From: JABCPE02 sp963518845
GTDB lineage: Bacteria; Bacteroidota; Bacteroidia; Flavobacteriales; Weeksellaceae
DNA: 40,633 bases
NCBI GenBank assembly: GCA_963518845.1
Contig: CAUQKV010000016.1
Location: 1-40,633 of the forward strand
Direction: 5' to 3'
A model generated the notes under the pieces. The model was not told where the DNA came from. It did no database searches and worked only from the letters and a program-made list of their open reading frames with translations. The stretch's first letter is position 1; each line of letters starts with the position of its first letter. Made by a program: the position numbers and the translations under genes. Shown here in pieces: positions 30,487 through 39,741 of the stretch.

Positions 30487-32421
30487 TTATTTAATATCTG
30501 ATGACAGAGCTGCTTCTTTCTTAAAGTAAGCTATGAAATCTTCTATGCTCATTGTTCCTAAATCTCCTTCGCCTCTTTTTCTCACGGAAACAGTTCCCTC
30601 AGCTTCTTCATTTTCTCCTACAACCAGCATAAATGGTAGTTTGTTTAATTCTGCATCACGGATTTTTTTACCCGTTTTTTCATTTCTTTTGTCAATCAGA
30701 CCGCAAATATCGTTAATTTCCAGCAATTGTGAAACTTTTTCTGCATAATTTACATATTTTTCACTAATTGGAAGGATTGTAAACTGCTCTGGAGCCAACC
30801 AAAGTGGGAAATCTCCCGCTGTGTTTTCTAGTAAAATAGCGATAAAACGCTCCATAGAACCAAACGGCGCTCTGTGAATCATCACAGGTCTGTGCTTCTC
30901 GTTATCACTACCTGTATACCAAAGGTCAAATCTCTCTGGCAGGTTGTAATCAACTTGGATTGTTCCAAGCTGCCAGCTTCTTCCCAAAGCATCTTTCACC
31001 ATGAAATCTAGTTTTGGCCCATAGAATGCAGCTTCTCCGTATTCTACTACAGTATTTAGACCTTTATTTTTAGCTGCGGTAATGATTGCATTTTCTGCTT
31101 TTTCCCAGTTTTCATCAGAACCGATGTATTTTTGCTTGTTTTCAGGGTCTCTTAATGAGATTTGAGCCGTAAAATTAGCAAATCCAAGGCTGCTGAACAC
31201 ATACAACACCAAGTCTATAACTCCTTCAAACTCAGATAATAACTGGTCTGGAGTACAGAATAGGTGGGCATCATCCTGAGTAAAGCCTCTTACTCTGGTG
31301 AGTCCGTGTAATTCACCACTTTGCTCATATCTGTATACTGTTCCGAATTCTGCAAATCTCTTTGGTAAATCTTTATAAGACCACTGGCTCGTTTTGTATA
31401 TTTCGCAGTGGTGAGGGCAGTTCATCGGTTTTAATAAAAATTCTTCTCCTTCGTGTGGAGTTTTTATCGGCTGGAATGAATCTGCACCGTATTTTTCGTA
31501 ATGTCCAGAAGTTACATACAAGTCTTTGTGACCGATATGCGGCGAAATTACGAATTCATATCCTGCTTTTTTCTGTGCTTCAGAAAGGAAATTTTCTAAT
31601 TTTTTTCTTAGTGCAGCACCTTTTGGAAGCCAAAGAGGAAGCCCAGCGCCTACTTTTTCAGAGAAGGCAAAAATTCCCAACTCTTTACCTAGTTTTCTGT
31701 GGTCACGGCGTTTTGCTTCTTCCAATCTTTCCAAGTATTCGGTAAGTTCTTTTTGCTTTGGGAAAGAAATACCATAAACTCTGGTAAGCTGCTTGTTTTT
31801 TTCATCTCCTCGCCAGTATGCTCCTGCTGCATTTAGGATTTTCACAGCTTTTATAAGTCCTGTGCTAGGGATATGCCCTCCACGGCATAGGTCTGTGAAA
31901 TTATCATGAGTCACGAAAGTGATTTCTCCATCTGTAAGGTTTTCTACTAATTCCTTTTTGAAAGGATTATCAGCATATTCTTTCAGTGCATCTGCTTTGG
32001 ATACTGGATAAATTCTAAAAGCTGAATCTTTCTTTGCATTTTCCAGCATTTTTTGCTCAATTTTTTCAAAATCTTTCTCAGAAAGAATTTCTCCATCAAA
32101 ATCCACATCATAGTAAAATCCGTTTTCTATGGCAGGACCTATGGTAAGTTTCGCATTAGGATAAAAATCCAAAATAGTCTGCGCTAAAACATGGGCAGAA
32201 GAGTGCCAAAAGGCTTTTTTACCCATATCATCATTCCATGTTAATAACTGAACCGTGGCATCCTCCGTGATAGGGGTAGAGACTTCTACTTGTTTTTCAT
32301 CTACTAATGCAGAGATGGTATTTCTCGCAAGACCTTCGCTAATTGATTTGGCAATTTCCAAAGGAGTTACTCCTCTGTTAAAATCACGCTGATTGCCGTC
32401 TGGAAAAGTTATTTTTATCAT
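30487..32421 (-). CDS. thrS: Threonine-tRNA ligase
   Basis: Charges tRNA-Thr with threonine. The 644-aa protein has the N-terminal TGS domain (1-60), the editing domain with HSSAH (H73-H77), and the class II catalytic core with the zinc-binding cysteine C335 in NCPHHCEIY and a VRGFTQDDAHLF motif (about 373-384). The anticodon-binding C-terminus (LAPEQFTILPISEKY and following) is complete. It is the first gene of the cluster thrS-infC-rpmI-rplT on the minus strand. TAGATTTG on the minus strand at 32449-32442 could be its -7 box, though no good -33 was found. Firm. Confidence 0.97.
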   Translation of the reverse strand: MIKITFPDGNQRDFNRGVTPLEIAKSISEGLARNTISALVDEKQVEVSTPITEDATVQLLTWNDDMGKKAFWHSSAHVLAQTILDFYPNAKLTIGPAIENGFYYDVDFDGEILSEKDFEKIEQKMLENAKKDSAFRIYPVSKADALKEYADNPFKKELVENLTDGEITFVTHDNFTDLCRGGHIPSTGLIKAVKILNAAGAYWRGDEKNKQLTRVYGISFPKQKELTEYLERLEEAKRRDHRKLGKELGIFAFSEKVGAGLPLWLPKGAALRKKLENFLSEAQKKAGYEFVISPHIGHKDLYVTSGHYEKYGADSFQPIKTPHEGEEFLLKPMNCPHHCEIYKTSQWSYKDLPKRFAEFGTVYRYEQSGELHGLTRVRGFTQDDAHLFCTPDQLLSEFEGVIDLVLYVFSSLGFANFTAQISLRDPENKQKYIGSDENWEKAENAIITAAKNKGLNTVVEYGEAAFYGPKLDFMVKDALGRSWQLGTIQVDYNLPERFDLWYTGSDNEKHRPVMIHRAPFGSMERFIAILLENTAGDFPLWLAPEQFTILPISEKYVNYAEKVSQLLEINDICGLIDKRNEKTGKKIRDAELNKLPFMLVVGENEEAEGTVSVRKRGEGDLGTMSIEDFIAYFKKEAALSSDIK

Positions 32422-32519
32422 AGTATTAAAAAATTGAATGGCAAATCTACAAAATAGAAGTGAAATTATAAATATTTTTAAGCTTAAAAAACTTAATTTT
32501 GTTGATAATTTATATAAAA

Positions 32520-33011
32520 ATGCAGTTTAGAATTCAGTCTTTCCCTCCAATAATATCTAAAAAGTCTAAAATCTTGATTTTGGGTTCTATCCCTGGGACT
32601 AAATCTTTGGAGAAAAAAGAATACTACGCTCATCCTCAGAATCATTTTTGGAAATTGTTGTTTTGTATGTTTAGGGAGGAGTTTTCAGCTGATTATCAAG
32701 ATAGATTAAAACTTTTAGAAAAATATAATATCGCACTTTGGGACACCATCGAGAGTTGCGAAAGGGAAGGGAGCCAAGATGTGAAAATCAAGAACGAAAC
32801 AGCCAATCAAATCCCTGATTTACTAGAAAAACACTCTAATATAAAAGCAGTTTTCTGCAATGGTCAAAAATCTTATAAAAATCTCGTTAAATTATTAGGA
32901 TCTGATTTTCATTTGCCCATTATACTTTTGCCTTCGACGAGCCCTCTGCACACCATTTCTTTTGATAAAAAATTAGAAGACTGGAAAAAGATTTTGGAAT
33001 ATCTTTCTTGA
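32520..33011 (+). CDS. DNA-deoxyinosine glycosylase
   Basis: A 163-aa protein (from the ATG at 32520) of the uracil-DNA-glycosylase superfamily, hypoxanthine/deoxyinosine branch, expected to remove deaminated adenine from DNA. The start ISKKSKILILGSIPGTKSLEKKEYYAHPQNHFWKLL (about residues 11-46) holds the LGSIPG and YYAHPQNHFW motifs, and the NVALWD-type helper motif appears as NIALWDTIESC. The end LLPSTSPLHTISFDKKLEDW also fits. A TTG at 32499 would lengthen it, but the ATG is preferred. TAATTTTG at 32494-32501 could be a -7 box. It is divergent from thrS and probably monocistronic. Confidence 0.85.
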   Translation: MQFRIQSFPPIISKKSKILILGSIPGTKSLEKKEYYAHPQNHFWKLLFCMFREEFSADYQDRLKLLEKYNIALWDTIESCEREGSQDVKIKNETANQIPDLLEKHSNIKAVFCNGQKSYKNLVKLLGSDFHLPIILLPSTSPLHTISFDKKLEDWKKILEYLS

Positions 33012-33058
33012 TTTAGCTTGAATTTAAGGGCTATTTAGAGTGTTGATAAAAATAAAAC

Positions 33059-33089
33059 TTGACAAAGGCATTTTAAGATTGTATATTTG
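33059..33089 (+). promoter_or_regulatory. queA promoter
   Basis: TTG at 33059-33061, 20 bases, then TATATTTG at 33082-33089: a full consensus match, 49 bases before the ATG. Confidence 0.8.
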
Positions 33090-33138
33090 CCGACTTATTT
33101 TAATTTTAAAAAATATAAAATCCGTAAATTTTATTCAA

Positions 33139-34188
33139 ATGAAAACATCTAATTTTAATTTCCATTTGCCAGAGCACCTTTTGGCTGAACATCCATCAGA
33201 ACACAGAGACGAAGCAAAACTAATGGTTCTCAATAGAAAAACTGAAACCATAGAGCATAAGCTGTTCAAGGATGTGATTGATTACTTTGATGATGGAGAT
33301 TTATTTATATTTAATAATACTAAGGTTTTCCCTGCAAGACTATACGGAAACAAAGAAAAAACAGGAGCGAGAATAGAAGTTTTCCTACTTAGAGAACTTG
33401 ACCGCGAAACTCGTGTTTGGGATGTTTTGGTAGATCCTGCAAGAAAAATAAGAATAGGGAATAAACTTTTCTTTACCGAAGACGAATCTTTGGTGGCAGA
33501 AGTGATTGACAATACGACTTCTCGTGGAAGAACGCTAAGATTCTTATTTGATGGTAGTTATGAAGAATTTCGTCAAAAACTAAAAGAACTGGGAGAAACT
33601 CCACTTCCTAAATATATAAAAAGAGCAGTAGAGCCAGAAGATGCAGAAAGATACCAGACTATCTACGCCAAAGTAGAAGGTGCGGTGGCTGCTCCTACGG
33701 CTGGACTTCACTTTTCTAAACATCTTATGAAGAGGCTGGAAATCAAAGGGATTAACTTTGCAGAAGTTACGCTTCATGTAGGTTTAGGAACATTTAACCC
33801 GATAGAGGTAGAGGATATTTCTAAACACAAAATGGAATGCGAAGAGGCCATTATAGATGAAAAAAATGCTGAAATCATCAATAAAGCAGTGGAGGAAAAC
33901 AGAAGAATTTGCTGCGTGGGAACTACTACCATGAGAGCACTGGAAACCTCTGTTTCTTCTAACAAAAGAGTATCTGCATACCATGGCTGGACTAATAAAT
34001 TCATCTATCCACCGTATGAATTTGGCGTGGCTAATGCTATGATTACCAATTTCCACACACCGAAGTCCACTTTGTTGATGATGATTGCGGCTTTTGCAGG
34101 AAAGGATTTCGTGATGCACGCTTACGAAGAAGCCATTAAGAATGAATACAAGTTTTATTCTTATGGTGATGCGATGCTTATCATTTAA
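33139..34188 (+). CDS. queA: S-adenosylmethionine:tRNA ribosyltransferase-isomerase
   Basis: Transfers the ribosyl part of SAM to preQ1 in tRNA, a late step in queuosine synthesis. The 349-aa product is of normal length from the ATG at 33139; a longer reading frame from a GTG at 33040 would add 33 residues, but it reads through the promoter at 33059-33089, so it is not chosen. Motifs include LPEHLLAEHPSEHRDEAKLMVLNR (about residues 8-31), FNNTKVFPARLYG, and VEGAVAAPTAGLHFSKHL (about 179-196), with HVGLGTFNPIEVEDI. The next gene follows after 33 bases without a terminator, so both may be cotranscribed. Firm. Confidence 0.95.
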   Translation: MKTSNFNFHLPEHLLAEHPSEHRDEAKLMVLNRKTETIEHKLFKDVIDYFDDGDLFIFNNTKVFPARLYGNKEKTGARIEVFLLRELDRETRVWDVLVDPARKIRIGNKLFFTEDESLVAEVIDNTTSRGRTLRFLFDGSYEEFRQKLKELGETPLPKYIKRAVEPEDAERYQTIYAKVEGAVAAPTAGLHFSKHLMKRLEIKGINFAEVTLHVGLGTFNPIEVEDISKHKMECEEAIIDEKNAEIINKAVEENRRICCVGTTTMRALETSVSSNKRVSAYHGWTNKFIYPPYEFGVANAMITNFHTPKSTLLMMIAAFAGKDFVMHAYEEAIKNEYKFYSYGDAMLII

Positions 34189-34221
34189 TTTTAAAGAAAT
34201 TAACCCTAAAAAAACTAAATA

Positions 34222-34854
34222 ATGCTTTTAGATGATTTAAAATGGCGCTATGCCACAAAAACCTACCAAGAGGGAAAGAAAGTCCCACAAGAGGACATAG
34301 ACAAAATTATAGAAGCTATCCGCCTTGCACCTACTTCTTCTGGGCTACAGCCTTTCAGAATCATCGTGATAGATGACCAAGAAACCAAAGAAAAGCTGGT
34401 AGAAGGAGCTTTAAATCCAAAAGGAATTATGGCATGCTCGCACATTATCGCCTTTGCTGCGTGGGATAATTATACACCTGAGAGAATCGATGAAATGTAT
34501 AACCTTATCACCGATGAGCGAGGGCTTCCTCGTGGGCGATATGAGAGGTACACGGATATGATAAAAGAGCGTTTTGCACAGCGTGAACCTATCCGAAACT
34601 TCGAACATGCTGCCCGACAGGCATATATTGCCCTAGGAATGGCACTAGCACAAGCAGCAGAGCTTAAAATAGATTCCACGCCTGTGGAGGGATTTGACCA
34701 TGAGAATTTTGATAAAGTTCTTGGCTTAGAGAAACTTGGGCTGAAAAGCGTGGTGCTGATGTATGTAGGCTATGCTGACCGCGAAAACGACTGGCTGGCA
34801 CCGATGAAAAAGGTGAGAATCTCCAAGGAAGAATTAGTCATAAAACATAAATAA
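34222..34854 (+). CDS. Nitroreductase family NAD(P)H-dependent oxidoreductase
   Basis: A 210-aa flavoprotein of the nitroreductase superfamily, similar to NfsB-type enzymes, which reduce nitro compounds or quinones using FMN and NAD(P)H. The start LDDLKWRYATKTYQEGKKVPQEDIDKIIEAIRLAPTSSGLQPFRIIVI (residues 3-50) has the RYATKTY and APTSSGLQP FMN-binding motifs. A middle AARQAYIALGMALAQAAELKIDSTPVEGFDHENF segment and the C-terminal motif also match. The substrate is unknown. It comes 33 bases after queA and ends before a terminator at 34862-34889. Family firm. Confidence 0.9.
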   Translation: MLLDDLKWRYATKTYQEGKKVPQEDIDKIIEAIRLAPTSSGLQPFRIIVIDDQETKEKLVEGALNPKGIMACSHIIAFAAWDNYTPERIDEMYNLITDERGLPRGRYERYTDMIKERFAQREPIRNFEHAARQAYIALGMALAQAAELKIDSTPVEGFDHENFDKVLGLEKLGLKSVVLMYVGYADRENDWLAPMKKVRISKEELVIKHK

Positions 34855-34861
34855 TAATTTC

Positions 34862-34889
34862 AAAAAAGCCTCTTCCAAAAGGCTTTTTT
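34862..34889 (+). terminator. Terminator after the nitroreductase gene
   Basis: AAAAAAGCCT pairs with AGGCTTTTTT; the T-run reaches 34889. Confidence 0.85.
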
Positions 34890-34911
34890 ATCTTAAAAAC
34901 AATCAAATAGA

Positions 34912-35949
34912 ATGAAAGATATCAGAACGCTTAGTTTAGACCAGCTCAAAGAATATTTTGTTTCCTTGGGAGAAAAACCATTTCGTGCCAAGCAGGTCTA
35001 TGACTGGCTTTGGTCTAAAAATCTTCATTCTATTGAGGAAATGACTAACCTTTCCAAAGAGCTTCGCCAAAGGATTTCTGAGGAATATACGATAAATCCC
35101 ATCTCGGTAGATAAACTCCAAAGAAGTTCAGACGGAACCATAAAAAACGGCGTAAAACTCCATGACGGGCTTTTGGTAGAAAGTGTTCTAATCCCGACAG
35201 AAACACGAACAACAGCCTGTGTTTCCTCACAGGTAGGATGCTCTCTAAACTGTGAGTTTTGCGCTACTGCCAAACTCAAAAGAATGAGAAACTTAGAGGT
35301 GGCAGAGATAGTAGACCAAGTGGCTTTGATAGACAAGCAGAGCAGACTTTATTTTGATAGACCTCTCTCTAACATCGTATTCATGGGAATGGGCGAGCCT
35401 ATGATGAACTACAAAAATGTAGTGGAAGCTATCAGAAAAATCACTCAGCCCGATGGTCTGGGAATGTCTCCAAGGAGAATTACCGTGTCTACTTCTGGAA
35501 TTCCGAAGATGATAAAAATGCTGGCAGATGAAGATTTAAAGGTAAAACTAGCACTTTCGCTGCATTCAGCAATTGAAGAAAAACGAAATGAAATCATGCC
35601 TTTTTCTGAAAATTTCCCGCTGACGGACATCATAGAAGCCCTGCAATATTGGTATTCTAAAACTGGCTCTGTCATTACTCTGGAATACTGCATTTGGAAA
35701 GGCATAAACGATAAAGATGAAGATATAAAAGCCCTGATAAAATTCTGTAAAAAAGTGCCTACAAAGGTGAATTTGATAGAATATAATTCCATTGGCAACG
35801 GAAAATATGACCGCAGTAATCCTGAGGCCACAGAAAACTATGTTTGTCAATTAGAGAAGAACGGAATCACTACGATGATTCGTCGAAGTAGAGGAGGAGA
35901 CATCGATGCCGCCTGCGGACAGCTTGCCAATAAAATAGCCGAAGCGTAG
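34912..35949 (+). CDS. rlmN: 23S rRNA/tRNA adenine C2-methyltransferase RlmN
   Basis: Radical SAM enzyme that methylates C2 of A2503 in 23S rRNA and A37 in some tRNAs. The 345-aa protein has the N-terminal RNA-binding part (YDWLWSKNLHSIEEMTNLSKELR, residues 30-52), the 4Fe-4S cluster motif CX3CX2C at C110, C114 and C117 (SQVGCSLNCEFCATA), the VFMGMGEPMMNY segment (SAM binding) and the second catalytic cysteine C335 near the C-terminus. It is the first of a run of genes on the plus strand, with the AEC transporter 25 bases later. Firm. Confidence 0.95.
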   Translation: MKDIRTLSLDQLKEYFVSLGEKPFRAKQVYDWLWSKNLHSIEEMTNLSKELRQRISEEYTINPISVDKLQRSSDGTIKNGVKLHDGLLVESVLIPTETRTTACVSSQVGCSLNCEFCATAKLKRMRNLEVAEIVDQVALIDKQSRLYFDRPLSNIVFMGMGEPMMNYKNVVEAIRKITQPDGLGMSPRRITVSTSGIPKMIKMLADEDLKVKLALSLHSAIEEKRNEIMPFSENFPLTDIIEALQYWYSKTGSVITLEYCIWKGINDKDEDIKALIKFCKKVPTKVNLIEYNSIGNGKYDRSNPEATENYVCQLEKNGITTMIRRSRGGDIDAACGQLANKIAEA

Positions 35950-35974
35950 AAAAGCACTACAAATAGAGAGTAAA

Positions 35975-36880
35975 ATGGATAATTTTATTTTAATCATATT
36001 GTGCATTGTGGCGGGAATGGTTTTTAAGGCAACTAAATCCATTCACCCAGATGCCCACAAAGGAATCAATACTTGGATACTTTACATCGCGCTGCCCTCT
36101 ATTTCCTTTAAATATATTCCAAAAATAGAGTGGTCGCTGGAAATACTCTATCCTACGGCTAGTATGGTAGTTCTGGCATTGGGAGCGTACTTTTTTATAC
36201 AATACTATTCAAAACTGAAAAACTATTCCAACCGTTCTACAAGCACCTTGCAGCTGGCAAGTGGATACAGTAACACCTCGTTCATTGGCTTTCCGCTGAT
36301 TTCTGCTTTCTATGGAGAGGAATATTTGAGCATAGCGATTATCTGTGACCAAGCCATGTTTCTTACCCTTTCTACACTGGGCATCATCACTGCTCTAAAG
36401 GGAGGAAACAACAACACTATAAGCGCTAAATTCTTACTTAAAAGGCTTTTTACATTTCCGCCATTTATCGGATGTATTACAGCATTAGTTTTATCATCTT
36501 TTATAGACCTTTCTCCTGTCGAACCACTTTTTAATAAGCTGTCTGGAACGGTGGCGCCTTTGGCTTTGTTCTCGATAGGTTTACAGTTGAAATTTAACGG
36601 CTGGAAAAAACTGATGAGCCAAATTTCCATGTCGATGGTTTATAAACTATTGATTGGTCCTGCTTTGATTTTGGTTTTGGGACTTGTTTTAGGACTGAAA
36701 GAAAGTTTAGTAAAAATCACAGTTTTTGAATCTGCGATGCCTACTTTGGTAATGTCCAGTGTCATCGCTGAGCAATTTAAACTCAATACCAAACTCACCA
36801 ATATGATTATCGGAATCAGCATTATTGTCGGGTTTTTCACTTTGGGAATTTGGTATAAAGTGCTGGAATGGTGCTTTTAA
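35975..36880 (+). CDS. AEC family transporter (auxin efflux carrier-type)
   Basis: A 301-aa polytopic membrane protein with about ten transmembrane segments and the typical layout of the AEC family: an N-terminal half starting MDNFILIILCIVAGMVFKATKSIHPDAHKGINTWILYIALPSISFKYIP, a middle GYSNTSFIGFPLISAFYGEEYLSIAI (about 90-115) and a C-terminal half with FESAMPTLVMSSVIAEQFKL (about 251-270). The family exports organic acids, malate or auxin-like compounds; the substrate is not inferable. It follows rlmN by 25 bases. Family good, function unknown. Confidence 0.85.
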   Translation: MDNFILIILCIVAGMVFKATKSIHPDAHKGINTWILYIALPSISFKYIPKIEWSLEILYPTASMVVLALGAYFFIQYYSKLKNYSNRSTSTLQLASGYSNTSFIGFPLISAFYGEEYLSIAIICDQAMFLTLSTLGIITALKGGNNNTISAKFLLKRLFTFPPFIGCITALVLSSFIDLSPVEPLFNKLSGTVAPLALFSIGLQLKFNGWKKLMSQISMSMVYKLLIGPALILVLGLVLGLKESLVKITVFESAMPTLVMSSVIAEQFKLNTKLTNMIIGISIIVGFFTLGIWYKVLEWCF

Positions 36881-36901
36881 TGAAAGATTTTATTTTAATA
36901 T

Positions 36902-37759
36902 ATGTGTTTTAGTAGATTTTATTTTTTGTTTTTTATTCTCATATCGGTTTTTTCTTTGGCTCAAAAAACCAAAAGACTGCCTTTAAAAAATTATAAAATC
37001 GCTGTTTTAAATGATACTTTGAGGGAAACATCAGGATTAACGCTGATGAATGGGAAGTTGTACAGCTTTAATGACGGTGGAAATCCCAATGAAATTTATG
37101 AAATAAACCCTGAAAATGAGCAGATAATTTCTACCATCAAAGTTGATTTCCCAAACAGAGACTGGGAAGCCATGACCAACGACGGGCAAAGCCTTTATAT
37201 AGGAGATTTCGGGAATAATGGAGGCAAAAGAACGGATTTAGCGATTTATAAAATATTGGATAATTCTCATCAGAAAATCAGATTTAAATATAAAAATCAG
37301 CCTCATTTTAGCTTTAAAAAAGACAAACACGATTTTGATGCCGAAGCGATGATTTTCAAAGATGGGGAAATTTATCTTTTTTCCAAAGAATGGGCTTCGC
37401 TGAAAGTTTCTAAATACGCGATAAATCCCAATACAGAGGAGGAACAGAGCATCGAAAAAACGGAAGAATTTAAAACCAATTTCTTGGTAACGGATGCTTT
37501 TTATTTTAATAAAAAACTATATCTGGTGGGTTATAACAAAGTCGCAAAAGCCTTTTTGATGATTTTTGATGAAGATGAAAACGGTAATTTTTTCAGTGGA
37601 AAATACACGAAATACAAGCTGGGTTCGGTCTTTAAATATGGTCAAATAGAGGGAGTTGCAGTGGATGAAAAGGGCATTTATATCTCTGGTGAAGAATTTA
37701 AGAAATTCAGTTTTCAGGCGAAACAGAGTTTGTATTTTGTGCCTTTTGAGCGGCTGTAA
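36902..37759 (+). CDS. Exported protein, probable beta-propeller
   Basis: A 285-aa protein with a signal peptide (MCFSRFYFLFFILISVFSLAQ, residues 1-21). The rest has repeated short beta strands: LRETSGLTLMNGKLYSFNDGGNPNEIYEINPENEQIISTI (about 40-80), then DWEAMTNDGQSLYIGDFGNNGGKRTDLAIYKI and DFDAEAMIFKDGEIYLFSKEWASLKVSKYAINP. This repeated pattern suggests a four- to six-bladed propeller, as in esterase-like or SdiA-regulated families; the assignment is uncertain. Acidic ligands in the DGG and DFGNN loops could bind calcium. It follows the AEC gene by 21 bases. The biological function is unknown. Confidence 0.6.
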   Translation: MCFSRFYFLFFILISVFSLAQKTKRLPLKNYKIAVLNDTLRETSGLTLMNGKLYSFNDGGNPNEIYEINPENEQIISTIKVDFPNRDWEAMTNDGQSLYIGDFGNNGGKRTDLAIYKILDNSHQKIRFKYKNQPHFSFKKDKHDFDAEAMIFKDGEIYLFSKEWASLKVSKYAINPNTEEEQSIEKTEEFKTNFLVTDAFYFNKKLYLVGYNKVAKAFLMIFDEDENGNFFSGKYTKYKLGSVFKYGQIEGVAVDEKGIYISGEEFKKFSFQAKQSLYFVPFERL

Positions 37760-37801
37760 TTTAAAATAAATAATCTTATATTTGTGAATTAAAATAAAAT
37801 T

Positions 37802-38779
37802 GTGGCTAAAATCTTAGAAGAAATCAAAGCTCCCATAAGCAGGGAAATGAAACTTTTTGAGGAAAAGTTTTATCAGTCCATGCAGAGCAGTGTGCCTTTA
37901 TTAGATAAAATTACACAATTTATCATCGCTACGAAGGGCAAACAGATGCGACCTATCCTCGTTTTCCTTTCAGCGAAAATGACAGGCGAGGTGAGCGAAA
38001 AAACCTTTCGTGGAGCTTCTTTGATAGAGCTGATACATACGGCAGCTTTGGTGCATGATGATGTAGTAGATGAGAGTGCTAGAAGGCGTAATTTCTTCTC
38101 TATCAATGCCTTATGGGGGAACAAGACTGCGGTTTTGATTGGGGATTATTTATTGTCTAAATCGGTAATTCTTTCTACTGAAAATAAAGATTTCGATTTG
38201 TTGGAAATCGTTTCCCAAACCATAAAAGACATGTCCGAAGGCGAGCTTTTACAACTGGAAAAAGCAAGAAAGCTGGATATCACGGAAGATGTTTATTATC
38301 AGATTATTAGACAAAAAACAGCTTCGCTTATTTCGGCGTGCTGCCAGATAGGAGCGGTTTCTAATAATGCTGAAAACTCGCTGATAATGAAGATGAAAGA
38401 TTTTGGGTTTTATGCAGGAATGGCTTTTCAGATAAAAGATGATTTGTTTGATTATTTTAGCAAAAACATTGTAGGGAAGCCTGTGGGCATAGATATTAAG
38501 GAACAAAAAATGACTTTGCCGCTTATTTATTCTTTAAAAACGGCAAATGAAAAGGACAGAAAATATTACTTTAATATCATTAAAAACCATAATAAAACCC
38601 CAAAACGAGTAAAAGAACTGATTGATTTTGTGAAAAAATCGGGCGGACTGGACTACGCCGAGAAAATAATGGAAAATTACCAGCAGAAGGCTTTGGATAT
38701 TTTATTAGAATTCCCTGATAATGAAGCGAAAAAGTCCTTACAGCTGATGCTGGATTATGTAATAAAAAGAGAATTTTAA
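37802..38779 (+). CDS. Trans-polyprenyl diphosphate synthase (octaprenyl-type)
   Basis: Makes the long prenyl tail of menaquinone by adding isopentenyl units. The 325-aa protein has both aspartate-rich motifs: D86-D87-V-V-D90 (VHDDVVDESARRR) and D213-D214-L-F-D217 (IKDDLFDYF), with the GKQMRP substrate pocket (about 46-51). The start codon is GTG at 37802, placed 18 bases after a TATATTTG box (37777-37784). A CTG instead of TTG lies 20 bases upstream of this box. It fits the mevalonate pathway of the window (mvaD at 16384). The gene is close to trxB (11 bases), so the two are probably cotranscribed. Product length is not determined by sequence alone. Confidence 0.88.
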   Translation: MAKILEEIKAPISREMKLFEEKFYQSMQSSVPLLDKITQFIIATKGKQMRPILVFLSAKMTGEVSEKTFRGASLIELIHTAALVHDDVVDESARRRNFFSINALWGNKTAVLIGDYLLSKSVILSTENKDFDLLEIVSQTIKDMSEGELLQLEKARKLDITEDVYYQIIRQKTASLISACCQIGAVSNNAENSLIMKMKDFGFYAGMAFQIKDDLFDYFSKNIVGKPVGIDIKEQKMTLPLIYSLKTANEKDRKYYFNIIKNHNKTPKRVKELIDFVKKSGGLDYAEKIMENYQQKALDILLEFPDNEAKKSLQLMLDYVIKREF

Positions 38780-38790
38780 AAAATATAAAA

Positions 38791-39732
38791 ATGGAGAATA
38801 ATATTTTAGATTGTGTGATTATAGGTTCTGGACCTTCTGGTTTTACGGCGGCTATCTATGCAGCGAGAGCGGATTTAAAACCTGAACTTTATACAGGTCT
38901 GCAGCATGGCGGTCAGCTTACGACGACTACGGAAGTGGACAATTTCCCAGGGTATCCAGAGGGAGTTACAGGACCAAAAATGATGGAAGATTTGCAGAAA
39001 CAAGCCGAAAGATTTGACACCAAAGTTCATTATGAAATGATTACGAAAGTGGAATTTTCTAAGGAAAAAGGCGGAATTCATAAACTTTGGGCAGGAGAAA
39101 AAGAAATTTTGGCTAAAACTGTGATTATTTCCACTGGAGCTACAGCCAAATACCTTGGGCTGGATGACGAGAAAAAATACTCTGGCGGTGGAGTGTCTGC
39201 ATGTGCTACTTGTGATGGATTTTTTTACAGAAACCAAGAGGTTATCGTAGTTGGAGCAGGGGACACGGCTGCAGAAGAGGCGACTTATCTTGCTAATATT
39301 TGTAGCAAAGTGACGATGCTTGTGAGAAAAAACTATTTCCGTGCTTCTAAAGCAATGGCTCACAGAGTGGAAAAAACACCAAATATAGAAGTGAAATTTA
39401 ATCACGAATTGATAGGCATTAAAGGAGAAAATAACTTGGTGGAAAAAGCTGTGGTTATCAACAACCAGACCCAAGAAACTTCAGAAATCCCTGTCAGCGG
39501 GATATTCATAGCCATAGGGCATCAGCCTAATACTGAAATATTTAAAGGGCAAATAGACATGGATGAAAACGGCTATATCATCACCGAAGGAAAATCTTCT
39601 AGAACCAATCTTCCTGGGGTTTTCGCGGCGGGAGATGTTCAGGATCATATTTATCGTCAGGCAGTTACAGCAGCAGGAAGCGGATGTATGGCAGCGATAG
39701 ATGCAGAGAGATATTTAGGCGAATTAAAATAA
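38791..39732 (+). CDS. trxB: Thioredoxin-disulfide reductase
   Basis: Uses NADPH and FAD to reduce thioredoxin. The 313-aa protein has the FAD-binding GSGPSG (residues 12-17), the redox-active CATC (C138 and C141 in ACATCDGFF), the NADPH-binding VVGAGDTAAEEA (about 153-164), and the final FAD contact GVFAAGDVQDHIYRQAVTAAGSGCMAA (about 277-303). It follows the polyprenyl synthase gene by 11 bases and precedes crcB by 9, so the three likely form one transcript. No signal peptide. Firm. Confidence 0.96.
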   Translation: MENNILDCVIIGSGPSGFTAAIYAARADLKPELYTGLQHGGQLTTTTEVDNFPGYPEGVTGPKMMEDLQKQAERFDTKVHYEMITKVEFSKEKGGIHKLWAGEKEILAKTVIISTGATAKYLGLDDEKKYSGGGVSACATCDGFFYRNQEVIVVGAGDTAAEEATYLANICSKVTMLVRKNYFRASKAMAHRVEKTPNIEVKFNHELIGIKGENNLVEKAVVINNQTQETSEIPVSGIFIAIGHQPNTEIFKGQIDMDENGYIITEGKSSRTNLPGVFAAGDVQDHIYRQAVTAAGSGCMAAIDAERYLGELK

Positions 39733-39741
39733 AAAACTACT

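Noticed and set aside
33040..33138. N-terminal extension of QueA from GTG at 33040
   Set aside because: It would read through a consensus promoter and is absent from the normal 349-aa length of the family.
39733..39741. Fluoride riboswitch before crcB
   Set aside because: Only nine bases lie between trxB and crcB, too few for the aptamer.
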